Counted from the stretch's first letter, positions 43,068 through 52,429 are shown. The stretch: DNA of 64,000 nucleotides from Hyphomicrobium denitrificans ATCC 51888 (GCF_000143145.1 NC_014313.1:1984001-2048000); one strand, 5' to 3'. Made by a program: numbers and translations. The notes: generated from the sequence alone by a model not told the origin.

Positions 43068-44780
43068 TCAGGCTGGCGTTTCGGGCTCCTTCTTGGAAGG
43101 CCAGCTCGCGCCCATCCAGTCGTCGGTGCCGAACAGCCAGTACCAGAAGCCGTGCCGCCGCTGGTATCGTGCCACGACGAAACGGTTCATCGTGTCCATG
43201 TGGGCGTTGATCTGGTTGAGCGTCTCGACCGGCAGCGCCGCGTCGCGATCGACCTCGGCAATCCGGTTCAGAATGTTGGCGACATCAGTCGCGGAGTCGG
43301 TTCGCCACTGGTCCATCGATCCGGCGAGCGTGTGCTGGTTCTGATTGAGCTTCATCAGCGCATCGTGCAGCTCGGAGAGATCGTTCGCGTACGCCTGATA
43401 TTTCGCGGCCGCCGTTTCGATCTCGCCCGTCAGTGCGCGCTCGACGCCCGCGACGCGTTCGGCGAGGTTCGTGGTGACCTGCGCGACCATGCGGTGCTGA
43501 TCGTCGAGCCTGTTGGCGAGGCCGTTGATGTGTTCGAGTCCGGCAACCAGCGTTTCGATGCGGCCGCCGTCGGTCGTCGTCGAAAGCGCGCGCTGGACGT
43601 CGCCATGCAGTTTGTCGAAGCGTTCGCCGAGTTCGCCGCTGCTGTCGCCGCGACGCTGATGATCGCCGAGAAGCGCTTCCTCGATGATGTCGAGGCGGCT
43701 CGAAATCGGCTTCAGATCGACGGCGTTTCGCAGGTCCTCCACGGTTGCGCCATTAGACGGCGCTTGCTCACGAATGGAGCCTTCGAGGTCCTGCAGGCGC
43801 TGCGAGAGCACGCTCCAGGATTGCGACATCTCCTGCAAGCGGAGTTCAAGACCTGCCTCGATATCCTCAAGCTTGGTAACGAGGGATTGGTCGGAGGGCG
43901 CGGAGGTTCCGCGTGTATCAAGCACGGCTTGTTCCAGCGTTCCGATGCGATCCAGCAGGACGTTCTGGCGGTGGTCCTGGTCGCCCTGATGCGCTTGCGC
44001 GTCGCGTCCGAGATCCCGCACGAGCCCCGAGATGATGTTGCGCTCATTCGAAAAATCCTGGCTCAGAGCGCGAACCATTTGCTCGAGCGCCTCGATGCGC
44101 GAGTTCTGCAGCGCATCGGTGGGACTTCCCAAATTGTCACCACGATAAGACCGAGTCTGGTCCGAAACGTAGCGAACGCCGCTCGACGCCGTGTAACGCA
44201 GATCGGCGTTGGATCGCGTCAAGGGCGGCAACGGCTCGCTGACCTCGCGCAACGACGCGCGCGGTGCAAAGCGCAGCACGATGTCGGAGCCCGGCAAATC
44301 GGAGCGATGATCGAGCAGCACCTGAAGCAGGTCGTCGACATCGGCCGCGGAATTGCGACGGCTCGCGGACGCGGCGGCGAGGCGCAGCAGATCGGCGAAT
44401 TCGTCCGAGCGTCGCGGCGACACGGAGCCGTTGCCGCCAGCGGGCGGAATGTCTCCCGCAACGATCGCCGCCGTCTCGCGCCGGAGCGACGGCACGCGGA
44501 TGCCGCGCGCCTCGAGCGATGCGATCGCGGCATCGATGCGCGTCATCGCGTTGAGGAGATGCTCGATGCGGACTTCGCCGGCGCGATGGGCGACAGCAAC
44601 GTCGTAGGCGAGATTGCAGCAGGCAAGCACCGTTTCGTCGACGAGAATCGGACCGGAGCGATAGACGCCGCGCTTTCCGTTCTGCGCCGCCTGCATCTCG
44701 GCAGGCGTTACGAGTTCCGCCGGAGTGCCCGTCCACGTCTGCGGAGTCCTGAGATCAAGATCCTCGCCCCTGTACGCCAT
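43068..44780 (-). CDS. Large coiled-coil protein with Clp-N-like N-terminus
   Basis: 570 aa from ATG 44780 (GGGAG 8 nt upstream; further in-frame starts at 44795 and 44798). Residues about 50-175 look like a duplicated Clp-N (R) repeat: ACCNLAYDVAVAHRAGEVR with HLLNAM, then a second degenerate copy FADLLRLAAASASRRN with DDLLQVLL. A long alpha-helical, heptad-rich region follows to about 520, then an amphipathic or membrane-interacting tail (RRHGFWYWLFGTDDW). No ATPase domain is present. Resembles an adaptor or receptor rather than a Clp ATPase; function unknown. Confidence 0.75.
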   Translation of the reverse strand: MAYRGEDLDLRTPQTWTGTPAELVTPAEMQAAQNGKRGVYRSGPILVDETVLACCNLAYDVAVAHRAGEVRIEHLLNAMTRIDAAIASLEARGIRVPSLRRETAAIVAGDIPPAGGNGSVSPRRSDEFADLLRLAAASASRRNSAADVDDLLQVLLDHRSDLPGSDIVLRFAPRASLREVSEPLPPLTRSNADLRYTASSGVRYVSDQTRSYRGDNLGSPTDALQNSRIEALEQMVRALSQDFSNERNIISGLVRDLGRDAQAHQGDQDHRQNVLLDRIGTLEQAVLDTRGTSAPSDQSLVTKLEDIEAGLELRLQEMSQSWSVLSQRLQDLEGSIREQAPSNGATVEDLRNAVDLKPISSRLDIIEEALLGDHQRRGDSSGELGERFDKLHGDVQRALSTTTDGGRIETLVAGLEHINGLANRLDDQHRMVAQVTTNLAERVAGVERALTGEIETAAAKYQAYANDLSELHDALMKLNQNQHTLAGSMDQWRTDSATDVANILNRIAEVDRDAALPVETLNQINAHMDTMNRFVVARYQRRHGFWYWLFGTDDWMGASWPSKKEPETPA

Positions 44781-44969
44781 TACCTCGTCTCCCATCACGC
44801 GCGCGCTCTCAACGCACCAACATCACCCTCGACCGCGCCGTTGATACGAGCGGATATCGTCAAGCTCTTGACCTAATGGAGATTAGCCGCGAATGCGCGG
44901 CACCGCGAGTCGGCATGGTTACCGGAGGCGTCGAAAATCTCTTCCCGAGGGCCGTGGCAACGTCCCGGC

Positions 44970-45001
44970 CCCGCTATTCTAAAGACCCGCTATTCTAAAG
45001 A
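44970..45001. repeat. Tandem duplication of 16 bp
   Basis: CCCGCTATTCTAAAGA occurs at 44970-44985 and again at 44986-45001 without change. The second copy contains the stop codon of the SRAP gene, so the duplication lies across its 3' end. Confidence 0.9.
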
Positions 45002-45675
45002 AGCGTTGGGTTCGGAGACTGATGCAGGTCTGGCCCTTCAGCGCGAGGGTCGTTCAGCTTCGGGTTGATGGCCATGACGGTCATGCGTCCTGTGGGTGGC
45101 GGCCCGAGCAAGTCCAGAACGCCGTTCTCGCTGCCGGAACTGCAATCGAGCCACCGCTCGTAATGCTCCGGCGCGACAATCACCGGCATGCGGTCGTGGA
45201 TGGAGGCGACGTCGGGGTTCGCCGCCGTGGTGAGGATCGCCATCGTCTCGATTTCGCTGCCATCGGCTCCGAGCCAGCCCTCCCACAGCCCGGCCATCGC
45301 GAAAACGGGACGGTCGGCCACTTTGATGAGATGGGGCTGCCGAGAGCCGTGCCCGCCGGTCCACTCGTAATAGCCGGTCGTCGGAATGAGACAGCGGCGA
45401 TGGCGCATCGCCCCACGGAAAGAAGGCTTCTCGGCCGCCGTTTCGGCGCGGGCATTGACGAGCATGCTCAATTTCGCCGGGTCCTTGCTCCAGGATGGAA
45501 TGAGGCCCCAGCGCACCAGCTGGAATTCCGGCCCGCCTTTGACGCCCGCCCGGAGAATGAGGACCGGCTGCGACGGCGCGATGTTGTAGCGGGGCGGAAA
45601 ATCCTCGACCTCAAAGCTTCCGAACGCCCGGCAGAGGTCGTCCGGTGAGCAGATCAGACTGTAGCGGGAGCACAT
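44995..45675 (-). CDS. SOS response-associated peptidase (SRAP/YedK)
   Basis: 226 aa. MCSRYSLIC places catalytic Cys2, with FPPRYNIAPSQP, SMLVNARAETAAEKPSF (Asn/Arg/Glu), CLIPTTGYYEW (Glu) and IVAPEHYERWL (His). These are the residues by which SRAP proteins form thiazolidine crosslinks to abasic sites in ssDNA. It shares a short divergent intergenic region with the TIGR02301 gene. No LexA-type GTTC-N7-GTTC site was found upstream. Confidence 0.92.
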   Translation of the reverse strand: MCSRYSLICSPDDLCRAFGSFEVEDFPPRYNIAPSQPVLILRAGVKGGPEFQLVRWGLIPSWSKDPAKLSMLVNARAETAAEKPSFRGAMRHRRCLIPTTGYYEWTGGHGSRQPHLIKVADRPVFAMAGLWEGWLGADGSEIETMAILTTAANPDVASIHDRMPVIVAPEHYERWLDCSSGSENGVLDLLGPPPTGRMTVMAINPKLNDPRAEGPDLHQSPNPTLL

Positions 45676-45759
45676 TGCGAAGCCCTTCGCGTCTCATCGG
45701 AATATTTTATAAGAATGCCGCCGTCCGCCGGCCCAGAATCTGATTTAAGCGCAATCGCG

Positions 45760-46179
45760 ATGCAACGGTCAGTCAGAAAAGCTCCGCTTGGCGGCACGTG
45801 CCGGAACGCCGTTCTGGCGGTTCTTCTCGCGTTCGGCACGCTAGGGTTGACCGCAAATGCAGCAACGGCCGCGCCCGACGTCAAGCCTTACGACGACCGC
45901 CTGCTCCGTCTCTCGGAAATTCTCGGCGCGATTCACTATCTGCGCGAGCTTTGCGGCGCCAACGAGGGCCAGTACTGGCGCGACCGAATGCGCGACCTGA
46001 TGGATGCGGAAGGATCGAGCGCGCTTCGCCGCGCCAAGCTCACCCGCGCGTTCAATCAAGGTTATCGCAGCTACAGCCGCACCTATAATACGTGCAGCCC
46101 TTCGGCACAGACCGCGATCACGCGATTTCTCTCGGAAGGCTCGTCGCTGTCTGAAGGCTTGCTCAAAGCCTTTCCCTGA
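45760..46179 (+). CDS. TIGR02301 family exported protein
   Basis: 139 aa from ATG 45760 (an ATG at 45715 would add 15 residues). The signal sequence ends ATAA near residue 35. The mature part contains KPYDDRLLRLSEILGAIHYLRELCGANEGQYWRD, MRDLMDAEGSSALRRAKLTRAFNQGYRSYSRTYNTCSPSA: two conserved Cys and the TIGR02301 pattern found only in alphaproteobacteria. Helical, periplasmic, function unknown. Confidence 0.9.
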   Translation: MQRSVRKAPLGGTCRNAVLAVLLAFGTLGLTANAATAAPDVKPYDDRLLRLSEILGAIHYLRELCGANEGQYWRDRMRDLMDAEGSSALRRAKLTRAFNQGYRSYSRTYNTCSPSAQTAITRFLSEGSSLSEGLLKAFP

Positions 46180-46330
46180 CGCACGCGTGCACCGCAGCGC
46201 GACAGATGTTGCTGAACGGCCGGTTTACTGTGAATTGTGGCCGCTTAGAACTTCCGTCGAGGCTCGTGCTAGTCCACAATCTCCGTTAGGGGAACCGCCC
46301 GCAACGGGCGGACAACGGGCTGGAAATTGT

Positions 46331-46576
46331 ATGCAGTGTTTCGAAGACATCGACACCAAAAACCCGACGCTCAAAGCGCTCGATCTGATTTTGGCCGCTT
46401 GGGATGAGGGCGTCGACACGGGGGTCGAACCGCAGCAGATGGCGTATGCCGCGTTGTTTACGGCGCTCACCGATCTCGTCGCGATTTACGGGGAAGACGC
46501 GGTCATTCATCTGACGCGCGGACTTGAGAAGCGCGTCGTCGAAGGCGAATTCACGCTCACGCGCCGCGACCAGTAA
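46331..46576 (+). CDS. Short acidic helical protein
   Basis: 81 aa starting MQCFEDIDTKNPTLKALDLILAAWDEGVDTG. Soluble, acidic, helical: MAYAALFTALTDLVAIYGEDAVIHLTRGLEKRVVEGEF. No signal sequence or known domain. It lies between the TIGR02301 gene and the lysE-like gene (opposite strand). Conserved-looking composition; family not recognised. Confidence 0.65.
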   Translation: MQCFEDIDTKNPTLKALDLILAAWDEGVDTGVEPQQMAYAALFTALTDLVAIYGEDAVIHLTRGLEKRVVEGEFTLTRRDQ

Positions 46577-46603
46577 TCGCTCGCGTCAGCCACTAAGCGC
46601 TGG

Positions 46604-47266
46604 TCAGAAACTTCCGCCTTTCCAGATCACTTCGGCGATAAGGATCGCGCCGAAACTGCCGAGCAGCAGTCCGGCGATCCTGTTGACGAACGCCAGCGTG
46701 CGCAAGTCGATCCGGTGACGATAGCGGCTGATGATGTGTGACAGCGTGATCCACCACAGCATGCTGCCACCGACGATCGCCGCCACCATCAGCAGAACGT
46801 CAATCGTGGAATGAACTTCAACGAAGGTGCTGACGCCGCCGAAGACGGCAAAGAGTCCGAGCACCGCTCCAGGATTCGTAATCGTGAGAAAGAACGTCTG
46901 CGGAATGTCCCAGACGAAATCCCTGAGGCTTTCGGATGAGCCCTCGGCTTCCGAGACGATCCGCAGCCGTGGCGACGTGAAGTAAAGGCGCGCGCCAAAC
47001 GCGATCAACGCCACTCCGCCGAGCGCCTGAATGATCGCTCGATGTGTTTCGACCGCGCCCGAAATCGTTCCAACGCCAAGCCCGGCACAGAGCGCGATGA
47101 GACCATCACCCAACACCGATCCGATGCCGGCTGCGATGCCACCCCAGAACCCCCGCTCGATCGCGCGCTGAATGCACAGCACGTTGACAGGCCCAACAGG
47201 CGCCGCGATGAGAATCCCGACGATGATGCCGATAGGGATAATGAGGGGATTGGGAATATAGTCCAT
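46604..47266 (-). CDS. LysE family translocator
   Basis: 220 aa from ATG 47266. Six hydrophobic helices, opening NPLIIPIGIIVGILIAAPVGPVNVLCIQRAIERGFWGGIAAGIGSVLGDGLIA, which is the LysE/RhtB signature (conserved GPVNVLC). These export amino acids or homoserine lactone derivatives; the substrate is unknown. The variable central loop around RLRIVSEAEGSSESL is cytoplasmic. Convergent with the upstream short protein gene. Confidence 0.93.
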   Translation of the reverse strand: MDYIPNPLIIPIGIIVGILIAAPVGPVNVLCIQRAIERGFWGGIAAGIGSVLGDGLIALCAGLGVGTISGAVETHRAIIQALGGVALIAFGARLYFTSPRLRIVSEAEGSSESLRDFVWDIPQTFFLTITNPGAVLGLFAVFGGVSTFVEVHSTIDVLLMVAAIVGGSMLWWITLSHIISRYRHRIDLRTLAFVNRIAGLLLGSFGAILIAEVIWKGGSF

Positions 47267-47366
47267 CAAGGCGGGCGTGCTCGCGTCCGGGAGTGGAGTT
47301 TGCGCTGACCGTTACCCGGCTGCGCGATGTCTTGAGCCTCAGGTGGAAGTGATTGGTTCGGTGACT

Positions 47367-47984
47367 ATGCTGGAACGCTCATCAAGTAAACTCTCCTCGC
47401 AGGCGAGACGATCCCGGCTGCGCCGTTACGCCTCCGCTCCGATGATTAGTCGTGCACTTCTGATTCTACTCGTAGTGACGCCCATTGCTCTTGTCCACGT
47501 CTCGCGAGCTGCGGCTGGGGAAAGCGTGCAAGCTCCAAAACTTCCCGAACACGTCGCCGATCTGCGCGACGCCATTCTGACGGCGGCGCGCTCGGGAAAT
47601 ATCGACGAGTTGAAGGCGGTGTTCGAAATGAGCGGCAGGACGCCGGATATCGGCGCACCCGGCGCCACCGATCCGATCGCAGCGCTCAAAACACAGTCCG
47701 CCGATGGCAAGGGACAGGAGATTCTCGCGAACCTGATCGAGCTTCTGAACATGCCGCCCGCGGCAAAGCCCTTCGGCAGCGACATCGAGAACAACCTGCT
47801 CTACATCTGGCCTTATCTCGCCGAGCGTCCGCTCGACAAGCTGACGCCGGCTGAGGAAGTCGACCTCTATCGGCTCGTCAGTCCGGCGAAAGCCGCTGAG
47901 ATGCATGATAAAAAGCGCTGGATGTGGTGGTGCGTCGTCATCGCCGCTGACGGCAATTGGCTGATGTTCAAGCGCATCGAATGA
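47367..47984 (+). CDS. Exported protein of unknown function
   Basis: 205 aa from ATG 47367; ATG 47442 is an alternative and would put a typical signal sequence first (MISRALLILLVVTPIALVH). The mature part is helical: HVADLRDAILTAARSGNIDELKAVFEMSGRTP, GSDIENNLLYIWPYLAERPLDKLTPAEEVDLYRLVSPA and DKKRWMWWCVVIAADGNWLMF. No named domain. The middle segment (AARSGNIDELKAVF) recalls an ankyrin-like helix pair but is too short for repeats. Lies between lysE-like and L,D-transpeptidase genes. Confidence 0.7.
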   Translation: MLERSSSKLSSQARRSRLRRYASAPMISRALLILLVVTPIALVHVSRAAAGESVQAPKLPEHVADLRDAILTAARSGNIDELKAVFEMSGRTPDIGAPGATDPIAALKTQSADGKGQEILANLIELLNMPPAAKPFGSDIENNLLYIWPYLAERPLDKLTPAEEVDLYRLVSPAKAAEMHDKKRWMWWCVVIAADGNWLMFKRIE

Positions 47985-48109
47985 CGGTGCGCCGAAATCA
48001 GAATGCAATTTCTGATTGACTGCGAATTGCCGCAGAGGGGTGGCCACCGCGTCTTCTTTTGCTTTATTGCGTGCCGCTACAAGCGAGACGCAAAGCAAGG
48101 GTTTGTTTG

Positions 48110-48877
48110 ATGACGCGTATGAGTATTCTTGCAGCCGCTATTTTGAGCTGCGCCGTCGCCGCACCGGCGCAAGCCTTCCATCCATTCCAGCAAAACTACG
48201 GATACGTTCCCCCCAAAAAGCAGAAGCGTAGCAGCCAGCGCGCCGAACGGGCGCCGCAACCGCTGTTTGGAATGGGTTGGGACTGGGACCGCCCGCAAAA
48301 CAGCGGACGCGATGACGAAGACGACGACAACGCGCGCTCATCGGCGAGCGAAGGCACGCTGACGGGCGGCGGCAGACCGAATATCTCGGCCGTTGCCCCG
48401 CCCAAGGTGTCGTTCCCGAACAGCTACGCCCCCGGTTCGATCGTCATCGATACGGCCGGCCGCCGCCTCTACTACGTTCTCTCCTCGACGACGGCGTATC
48501 GCTATCCGATCGCCGTCGGCAAGCAGGGCTTCGCATGGTCGGGCGTTGAAAAGATCTCGCGCAAGGTCGCATGGCCCGACTGGTATCCGCCGGCGGAGAT
48601 GCGCGCGCGCAAGCCCGGACTTCCGGTTCACATGCAGGGCGGCGTGCGCAATCCGCTTGGCGCGATGGCGCTCTATCTCGGCAGCACGCTCTATCGCATC
48701 CACGGCACCAACGACGTCAGCTCCATCGGCACGGCGACATCGTCGGGCTGCATCCGCATGACGAACGGCAACGTCACGCACCTTGCCTCGATCGCTGGTG
48801 TCGGGACGACAGTACACGTGTTGAAGCGGCTGCCCGCCGGGCTCGCACGCGTCGCGAAGGCCGGCAGCGAAGGCTGA
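48110..48877 (+). CDS. L,D-transpeptidase (YkuD family)
   Basis: 255 aa. Signal sequence (MTRMSILAAAILSCAVAAPAQA), a basic and acidic low-complexity linker (about 30-95), then a YkuD domain (about 110-245). The catalytic motif is HGTN-DVSSIGTATSSGCIRM, with His and the SGC(I)R nucleophile Cys. It forms 3-3 crosslinks in peptidoglycan or attaches proteins to it, in the periplasm. Common, with several paralogues, in Hyphomicrobiales. Convergent with pyrC. Confidence 0.93.
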   Translation: MTRMSILAAAILSCAVAAPAQAFHPFQQNYGYVPPKKQKRSSQRAERAPQPLFGMGWDWDRPQNSGRDDEDDDNARSSASEGTLTGGGRPNISAVAPPKVSFPNSYAPGSIVIDTAGRRLYYVLSSTTAYRYPIAVGKQGFAWSGVEKISRKVAWPDWYPPAEMRARKPGLPVHMQGGVRNPLGAMALYLGSTLYRIHGTNDVSSIGTATSSGCIRMTNGNVTHLASIAGVGTTVHVLKRLPAGLARVAKAGSEG

Positions 48878-48900
48878 TGCTCATCCGCTTCGCGCGCACC

Positions 48901-50235
48901 TCAGCGAACGAAGCCTTCGAGGAACTGAACGGGCTCGCCACGCGCGGGCCCGTTGATTTCGCCCTCCCACATGGCCTTGTGACCGCGCACGAACGTGCCG
49001 ACCGGCCATCCCGTTACCGTTGCGCCGTCGTATGGCGTCCAGCCGCAGCGGCTTTCGATCCAGTCGTTCGAGATCCGGACCCGGCGCTTCAGATCGACCA
49101 CGGTCAGGTCGGCGTCGTAGCCGACGGCGATCCGCCCCTTGTTCCTGATGCCGAACAGCCGTTGCGGCCCGTGGCTGGTCAAATCGACCAGGCGCTGCAG
49201 CGACAGCCGCCCTGCATTCACATGATCGAGCATCGTCGGCACCAGCGTCTGCACGCCCGTCATGCCGGAATGCGTGTCGGGATAGGTGTGCTCTTTTTCT
49301 TCGCGCGTGTGCGGCGCATGATCGGAACCCAGGACATCGACCACGCCGGACTGCAGCGCATGCCATATGGCCGCGCGGTGGCGCGCGTCGCGAACCGGCG
49401 GGTTCATCTGTGCGTAGGCGCCAAGTCGCTCGTAGCATTCGGGCGCCTGCAGCGTCAGATGATGCGGCGTGACTTCGACCGTGGCGTAGGATTTGTGATG
49501 GCGCAGGAACTCCATTTCCTCCGCCGTCGAGACGTGCAGCACATGCACGCGCTTGCCGTGCTTTTCGGCGAGACCGACGAGCCGCTTCGTCGCGATCAGC
49601 GCCGCCTCCGGATCGCGCCACTCGGGGTGCGAAGACGGATCGCCCTTGCGGCGCAGATGCATTCGCGCCTTGAGGCGGTCTTCATCCTCGGCATGAAACG
49701 ATGCGCGCCGCGAAATTCTAGCGATGATGCGATCGAGCGCGTCTTCCTCGTCAACCAGAAGGTCGCCGGTGGACGAGCCCATGAAGACTTTCATGCCGGC
49801 CGCGGCTTCGAGCTTTTCGAGCTTCGGAATTTCCGCAATGTTGTCGCGCGTACCGCCGACGAAAAATGCGAAATCGCAGAACATGCGGTGACGCGCGCGG
49901 CGGACCTTGTCGGCCAACGTATCTTCCGTCGTCGTCAAGGGCTTCGTGTTCGGCATCTCGAAAACGGCCGTGACGCCGCCAGCGACCGCGGCTCGGCTCC
50001 CCGTCTCGAGATCTTCTTTATGCGCCAGGCCCGGCTCGCGGAAATGCACCTGGGTATCGATGACCCCCGGCAGAATATGCAGGCCCGCCGCGTCGATGAT
50101 TTCAGCCGCGCCGGCCGAGCCAAGGTCGCCGATTTCCGCAATCCTGCCGCCCGAAATCGCGATATCGCGGACGCCCTCCCCGTCATGGTTGACGACTGTC
50201 GCGCCACGGATCAAGACATCGAATGTATCGGCCAT
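48901..50235 (-). CDS. pyrC: Dihydroorotase
   Basis: 444 aa, class I dihydroorotase. Zn motif DTQVHFREPG (about 60), FMPNTKP, a probable carboxylated Lys in MKVFMGSSTG, HAEDEDRL, HVLHVS and the catalytic Asp in VLGSDHAPHTREEK. Third step of pyrimidine synthesis, cytoplasmic. The start MADTFDVLIRGATVVNHDG is a standard amidohydrolase N-terminus. Divergent from ygfZ. Confidence 0.93.
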   Translation of the reverse strand: MADTFDVLIRGATVVNHDGEGVRDIAISGGRIAEIGDLGSAGAAEIIDAAGLHILPGVIDTQVHFREPGLAHKEDLETGSRAAVAGGVTAVFEMPNTKPLTTTEDTLADKVRRARHRMFCDFAFFVGGTRDNIAEIPKLEKLEAAAGMKVFMGSSTGDLLVDEEDALDRIIARISRRASFHAEDEDRLKARMHLRRKGDPSSHPEWRDPEAALIATKRLVGLAEKHGKRVHVLHVSTAEEMEFLRHHKSYATVEVTPHHLTLQAPECYERLGAYAQMNPPVRDARHRAAIWHALQSGVVDVLGSDHAPHTREEKEHTYPDTHSGMTGVQTLVPTMLDHVNAGRLSLQRLVDLTSHGPQRLFGIRNKGRIAVGYDADLTVVDLKRRVRISNDWIESRCGWTPYDGATVTGWPVGTFVRGHKAMWEGEINGPARGEPVQFLEGFVR

Positions 50236-50319
50236 TTTTGCCGGCGCTCCTCACACTTGCCTTCGGCTTGAACCCCGCATACGTAACTCTCACTCTGTTT
50301 GCAATCGAGGCGAACGCTA

Positions 50320-51216
50320 ATGTCCAGCGTAAAGATCGCGCGACTTACCGACCGTGGCGTCGTTCGCGTCGATGGCGCCGACAGCGAAAAATTGTTGCAG
50401 AGCCTCGTCACCAACGAAATCGAGGGGCTGAACGCGGGCGAAGCGCGCTTTGCGGGGTTGCTGTCGCCGCAAGGCAAAATCCTGTTCGATTTCTTCATCG
50501 TCCGTACCGAGATGGGCTATCTTCTCGACGTTGCCGCCGCCAAGGCCGCCGATCTCGTCAAGCGCCTGACGATGTATAAGCTCCGCGCCGATGTCACGAT
50601 CACCGACGCCTCGCCGGGCTTTGCCGTCTACGCCGTCTGGGACGACGGTGCCGCCGCGCTGACCGCTACGCGCGCGTGTGTCCATTTCAATGACCCGCGC
50701 CATCCGGCGATGGGCGTCCGCTGGCTGATGCAATCGCCGCCGCCGGCCGACGCGCAGGTCGTCGAGCTGGCGCATATCGATTACGACGCCTTACGAGTCC
50801 GCCTCGGCGTTCCCGAAGCGGGCAAGGATTTCGAGTTCGGCGACGCCTATCCGCACGAAGCGGATTACGATCTCTTCAACGGCGTCTCGTTCACCAAAGG
50901 CTGCTACGTCGGCCAGGAAATCGTCGCGCGAATGCAGAACAAGACCGTCGTGCGCAAGCGCGTCGTGAAAATTTCCGCCACCGCACCGCTGATCTCCGGA
51001 GCCGAAATCCATCTTGGCGACGTCGCCATCGGCCGCGTCGGCACGGTTGACGGACTGCATGGGCTTGCGATGGTTCGCCTCGACCGCGCCATCGAAGCTC
51101 AAGACAAAAATCAGCGTCTGCGCGCCGATGGTATTGCGATCGACATCGATGCCGACGCGGCCGGTCGTTATCGCAAATCGGCGGCGGCGCGGCCTTCGGC
51201 AGCCTTGCCATCATGA
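50320..51216 (+). CDS. ygfZ: Folate-binding protein YgfZ
   Basis: 298 aa. YgfZ/GcvT-like fold with the defining motif FTKGCYVGQEIVARM (K-G-C-Y-x-G-Q-E; Cys about residue 199). It assists iron-sulfur cluster repair and is involved in folate-dependent control. The start ATG 50320 gives MSSVKIARLTDRGVVRVDGADSEKLLQ, matching the family. It overlaps the tag start by 4 bp (ATGA). Confidence 0.92.
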   Translation: MSSVKIARLTDRGVVRVDGADSEKLLQSLVTNEIEGLNAGEARFAGLLSPQGKILFDFFIVRTEMGYLLDVAAAKAADLVKRLTMYKLRADVTITDASPGFAVYAVWDDGAAALTATRACVHFNDPRHPAMGVRWLMQSPPPADAQVVELAHIDYDALRVRLGVPEAGKDFEFGDAYPHEADYDLFNGVSFTKGCYVGQEIVARMQNKTVVRKRVVKISATAPLISGAEIHLGDVAIGRVGTVDGLHGLAMVRLDRAIEAQDKNQRLRADGIAIDIDADAAGRYRKSAAARPSAALPS

Positions 51217-51824
51217 CCCGGCAGGTCGAACGCGAACGTTGTCCCTGGGCGGGAGCGACGGGCACGGAGTATGCGCGCTACCACGACGACGAGTGGGGCG
51301 TCCCGATGACCGACGATCGCGCGCTGTTCGAAAAACTCACTCTCGAAGGCTTTCAGGCGGGATTGTCGTGGATCACGATCCTTCGAAAGCGCGAAAACTT
51401 CCGCAAGGCGTTTCACGATTTCGATGCGGAGCGCATCGCGCGCTTCGGCGAACGCGACATCGCGCGACTGATGACCGATGAAGGCATCATTCGCAATCGC
51501 GCCAAGATCGAAGCGACGATCTCGAACGCCAAGGCTTATCTCGCGCTCAGCGAGAAGATGCCGTTTTCGCATTTTCTCTGGGGGTTGATCGACGGACGTC
51601 CGGTCATCAACAAGCTGCAAAATTTCAAGGATGCGCCGACAGAAACGGACACGTCGAAACGCATGAGCAAAGCATTGAAGAGCGCAGGCTTCCGTTTTGT
51701 CGGCTCGACGACGCTCTACGCCTTCATGCAATCGACCGGCATGGTCAACGATCACATCGTGACCTGCTTTCGCCATGCGCCGTGCGCCAAATTGCAGAAG
51801 TCACTCAAGATCGACGGCCTATGA
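51213..51824 (+). CDS. tag: DNA-3-methyladenine glycosylase I
   Basis: 203 aa. Zn ligand Cys in RCPWAG near the N-terminus with C-terminal VNDHIVTCFRH (His, Cys). YHDDEWGVP and GFQAGLSWITILRKRENF are the Tag signatures, and the HhH-type helix holds the catalytic region. It removes 3-methyladenine from alkylated DNA. It overlaps ygfZ and the following HD hydrolase gene, each by 4 bp, so the three are a translationally coupled operon. Confidence 0.96.
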   Translation: MTRQVERERCPWAGATGTEYARYHDDEWGVPMTDDRALFEKLTLEGFQAGLSWITILRKRENFRKAFHDFDAERIARFGERDIARLMTDEGIIRNRAKIEATISNAKAYLALSEKMPFSHFLWGLIDGRPVINKLQNFKDAPTETDTSKRMSKALKSAGFRFVGSTTLYAFMQSTGMVNDHIVTCFRHAPCAKLQKSLKIDGL

Positions 51825-52429
51825 GCGGCGAACATACGCCTCCGAAGCGGGCATGGCAGCGGATGCTGTCGGGCCGCCGTCTCGATCTCCTTGATCCGCA
51901 GGCGGACGATATCGAGATCGAAGATATCGCGCATGGGCTTGCGCGCGTCGCGCGCTGGAACGGACAGACCGTCGGCGAGCACGCGTTTTCCGTCGCTCAG
52001 CACAGTCTCGTCGTGACAGACATTGTGCGGACGATCGAGCCTCTATTCGGAGCGCGCGAGTTGTGCGCGGCACTGCTCCATGACGCGCCTGAATATGTCA
52101 TCGGGGATTTAATCAGCCCGTTCAAAGCAGCCATCGGACTCGACTACAAGGCGTTCGAGCAGAAGCTGCTCGCCGCCATCCATGAACGCTTCGGCTTAGG
52201 CCGGATGGACGCCCACGTCATTTCCACCATCAAGCGCGCCGATACGATCGCCGCCTACTACGAAGCGGTGACGCTCGCCGGGTTCGATCCCGAAGAGGCG
52301 AAACGCTTTTTCGGCCGCCCCGAACTCCCTGATGTAATCGACAGGGAACTTAGGAGGCTCACGCCGCATTCTACTAGCGATGCCCAAGCCGGATTTGTCG
52401 CTGAATTCAAAGCACTTTGCCGTCTCTGA
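51821..52429 (+). CDS. HD domain hydrolase (YfbR-like)
   Basis: 202 aa. HD motif: EHAFSVAQHS, ALLHDAPEYVIGDLISPFK, IKRADTIAAYYEA, corresponding to the H-HD-D metal ligands of the nucleotidase-type HD fold (YfbR and related 5'-deoxynucleotidases). Cytoplasmic; substrate probably deoxynucleoside monophosphate. Coupled to tag by a 4-bp overlap, plausibly cleaning damaged nucleotides alongside it. Confidence 0.85.
   Translation: MSGEHTPPKRAWQRMLSGRRLDLLDPQADDIEIEDIAHGLARVARWNGQTVGEHAFSVAQHSLVVTDIVRTIEPLFGARELCAALLHDAPEYVIGDLISPFKAAIGLDYKAFEQKLLAAIHERFGLGRMDAHVISTIKRADTIAAYYEAVTLAGFDPEEAKRFFGRPELPDVIDRELRRLTPHSTSDAQAGFVAEFKALCRL

Noticed and set aside
45676..45759. LexA operator for the SRAP gene
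   Set aside because: No GTTC-N7-GTTC or GAAC-N7-GAAC pattern in the divergent gap.
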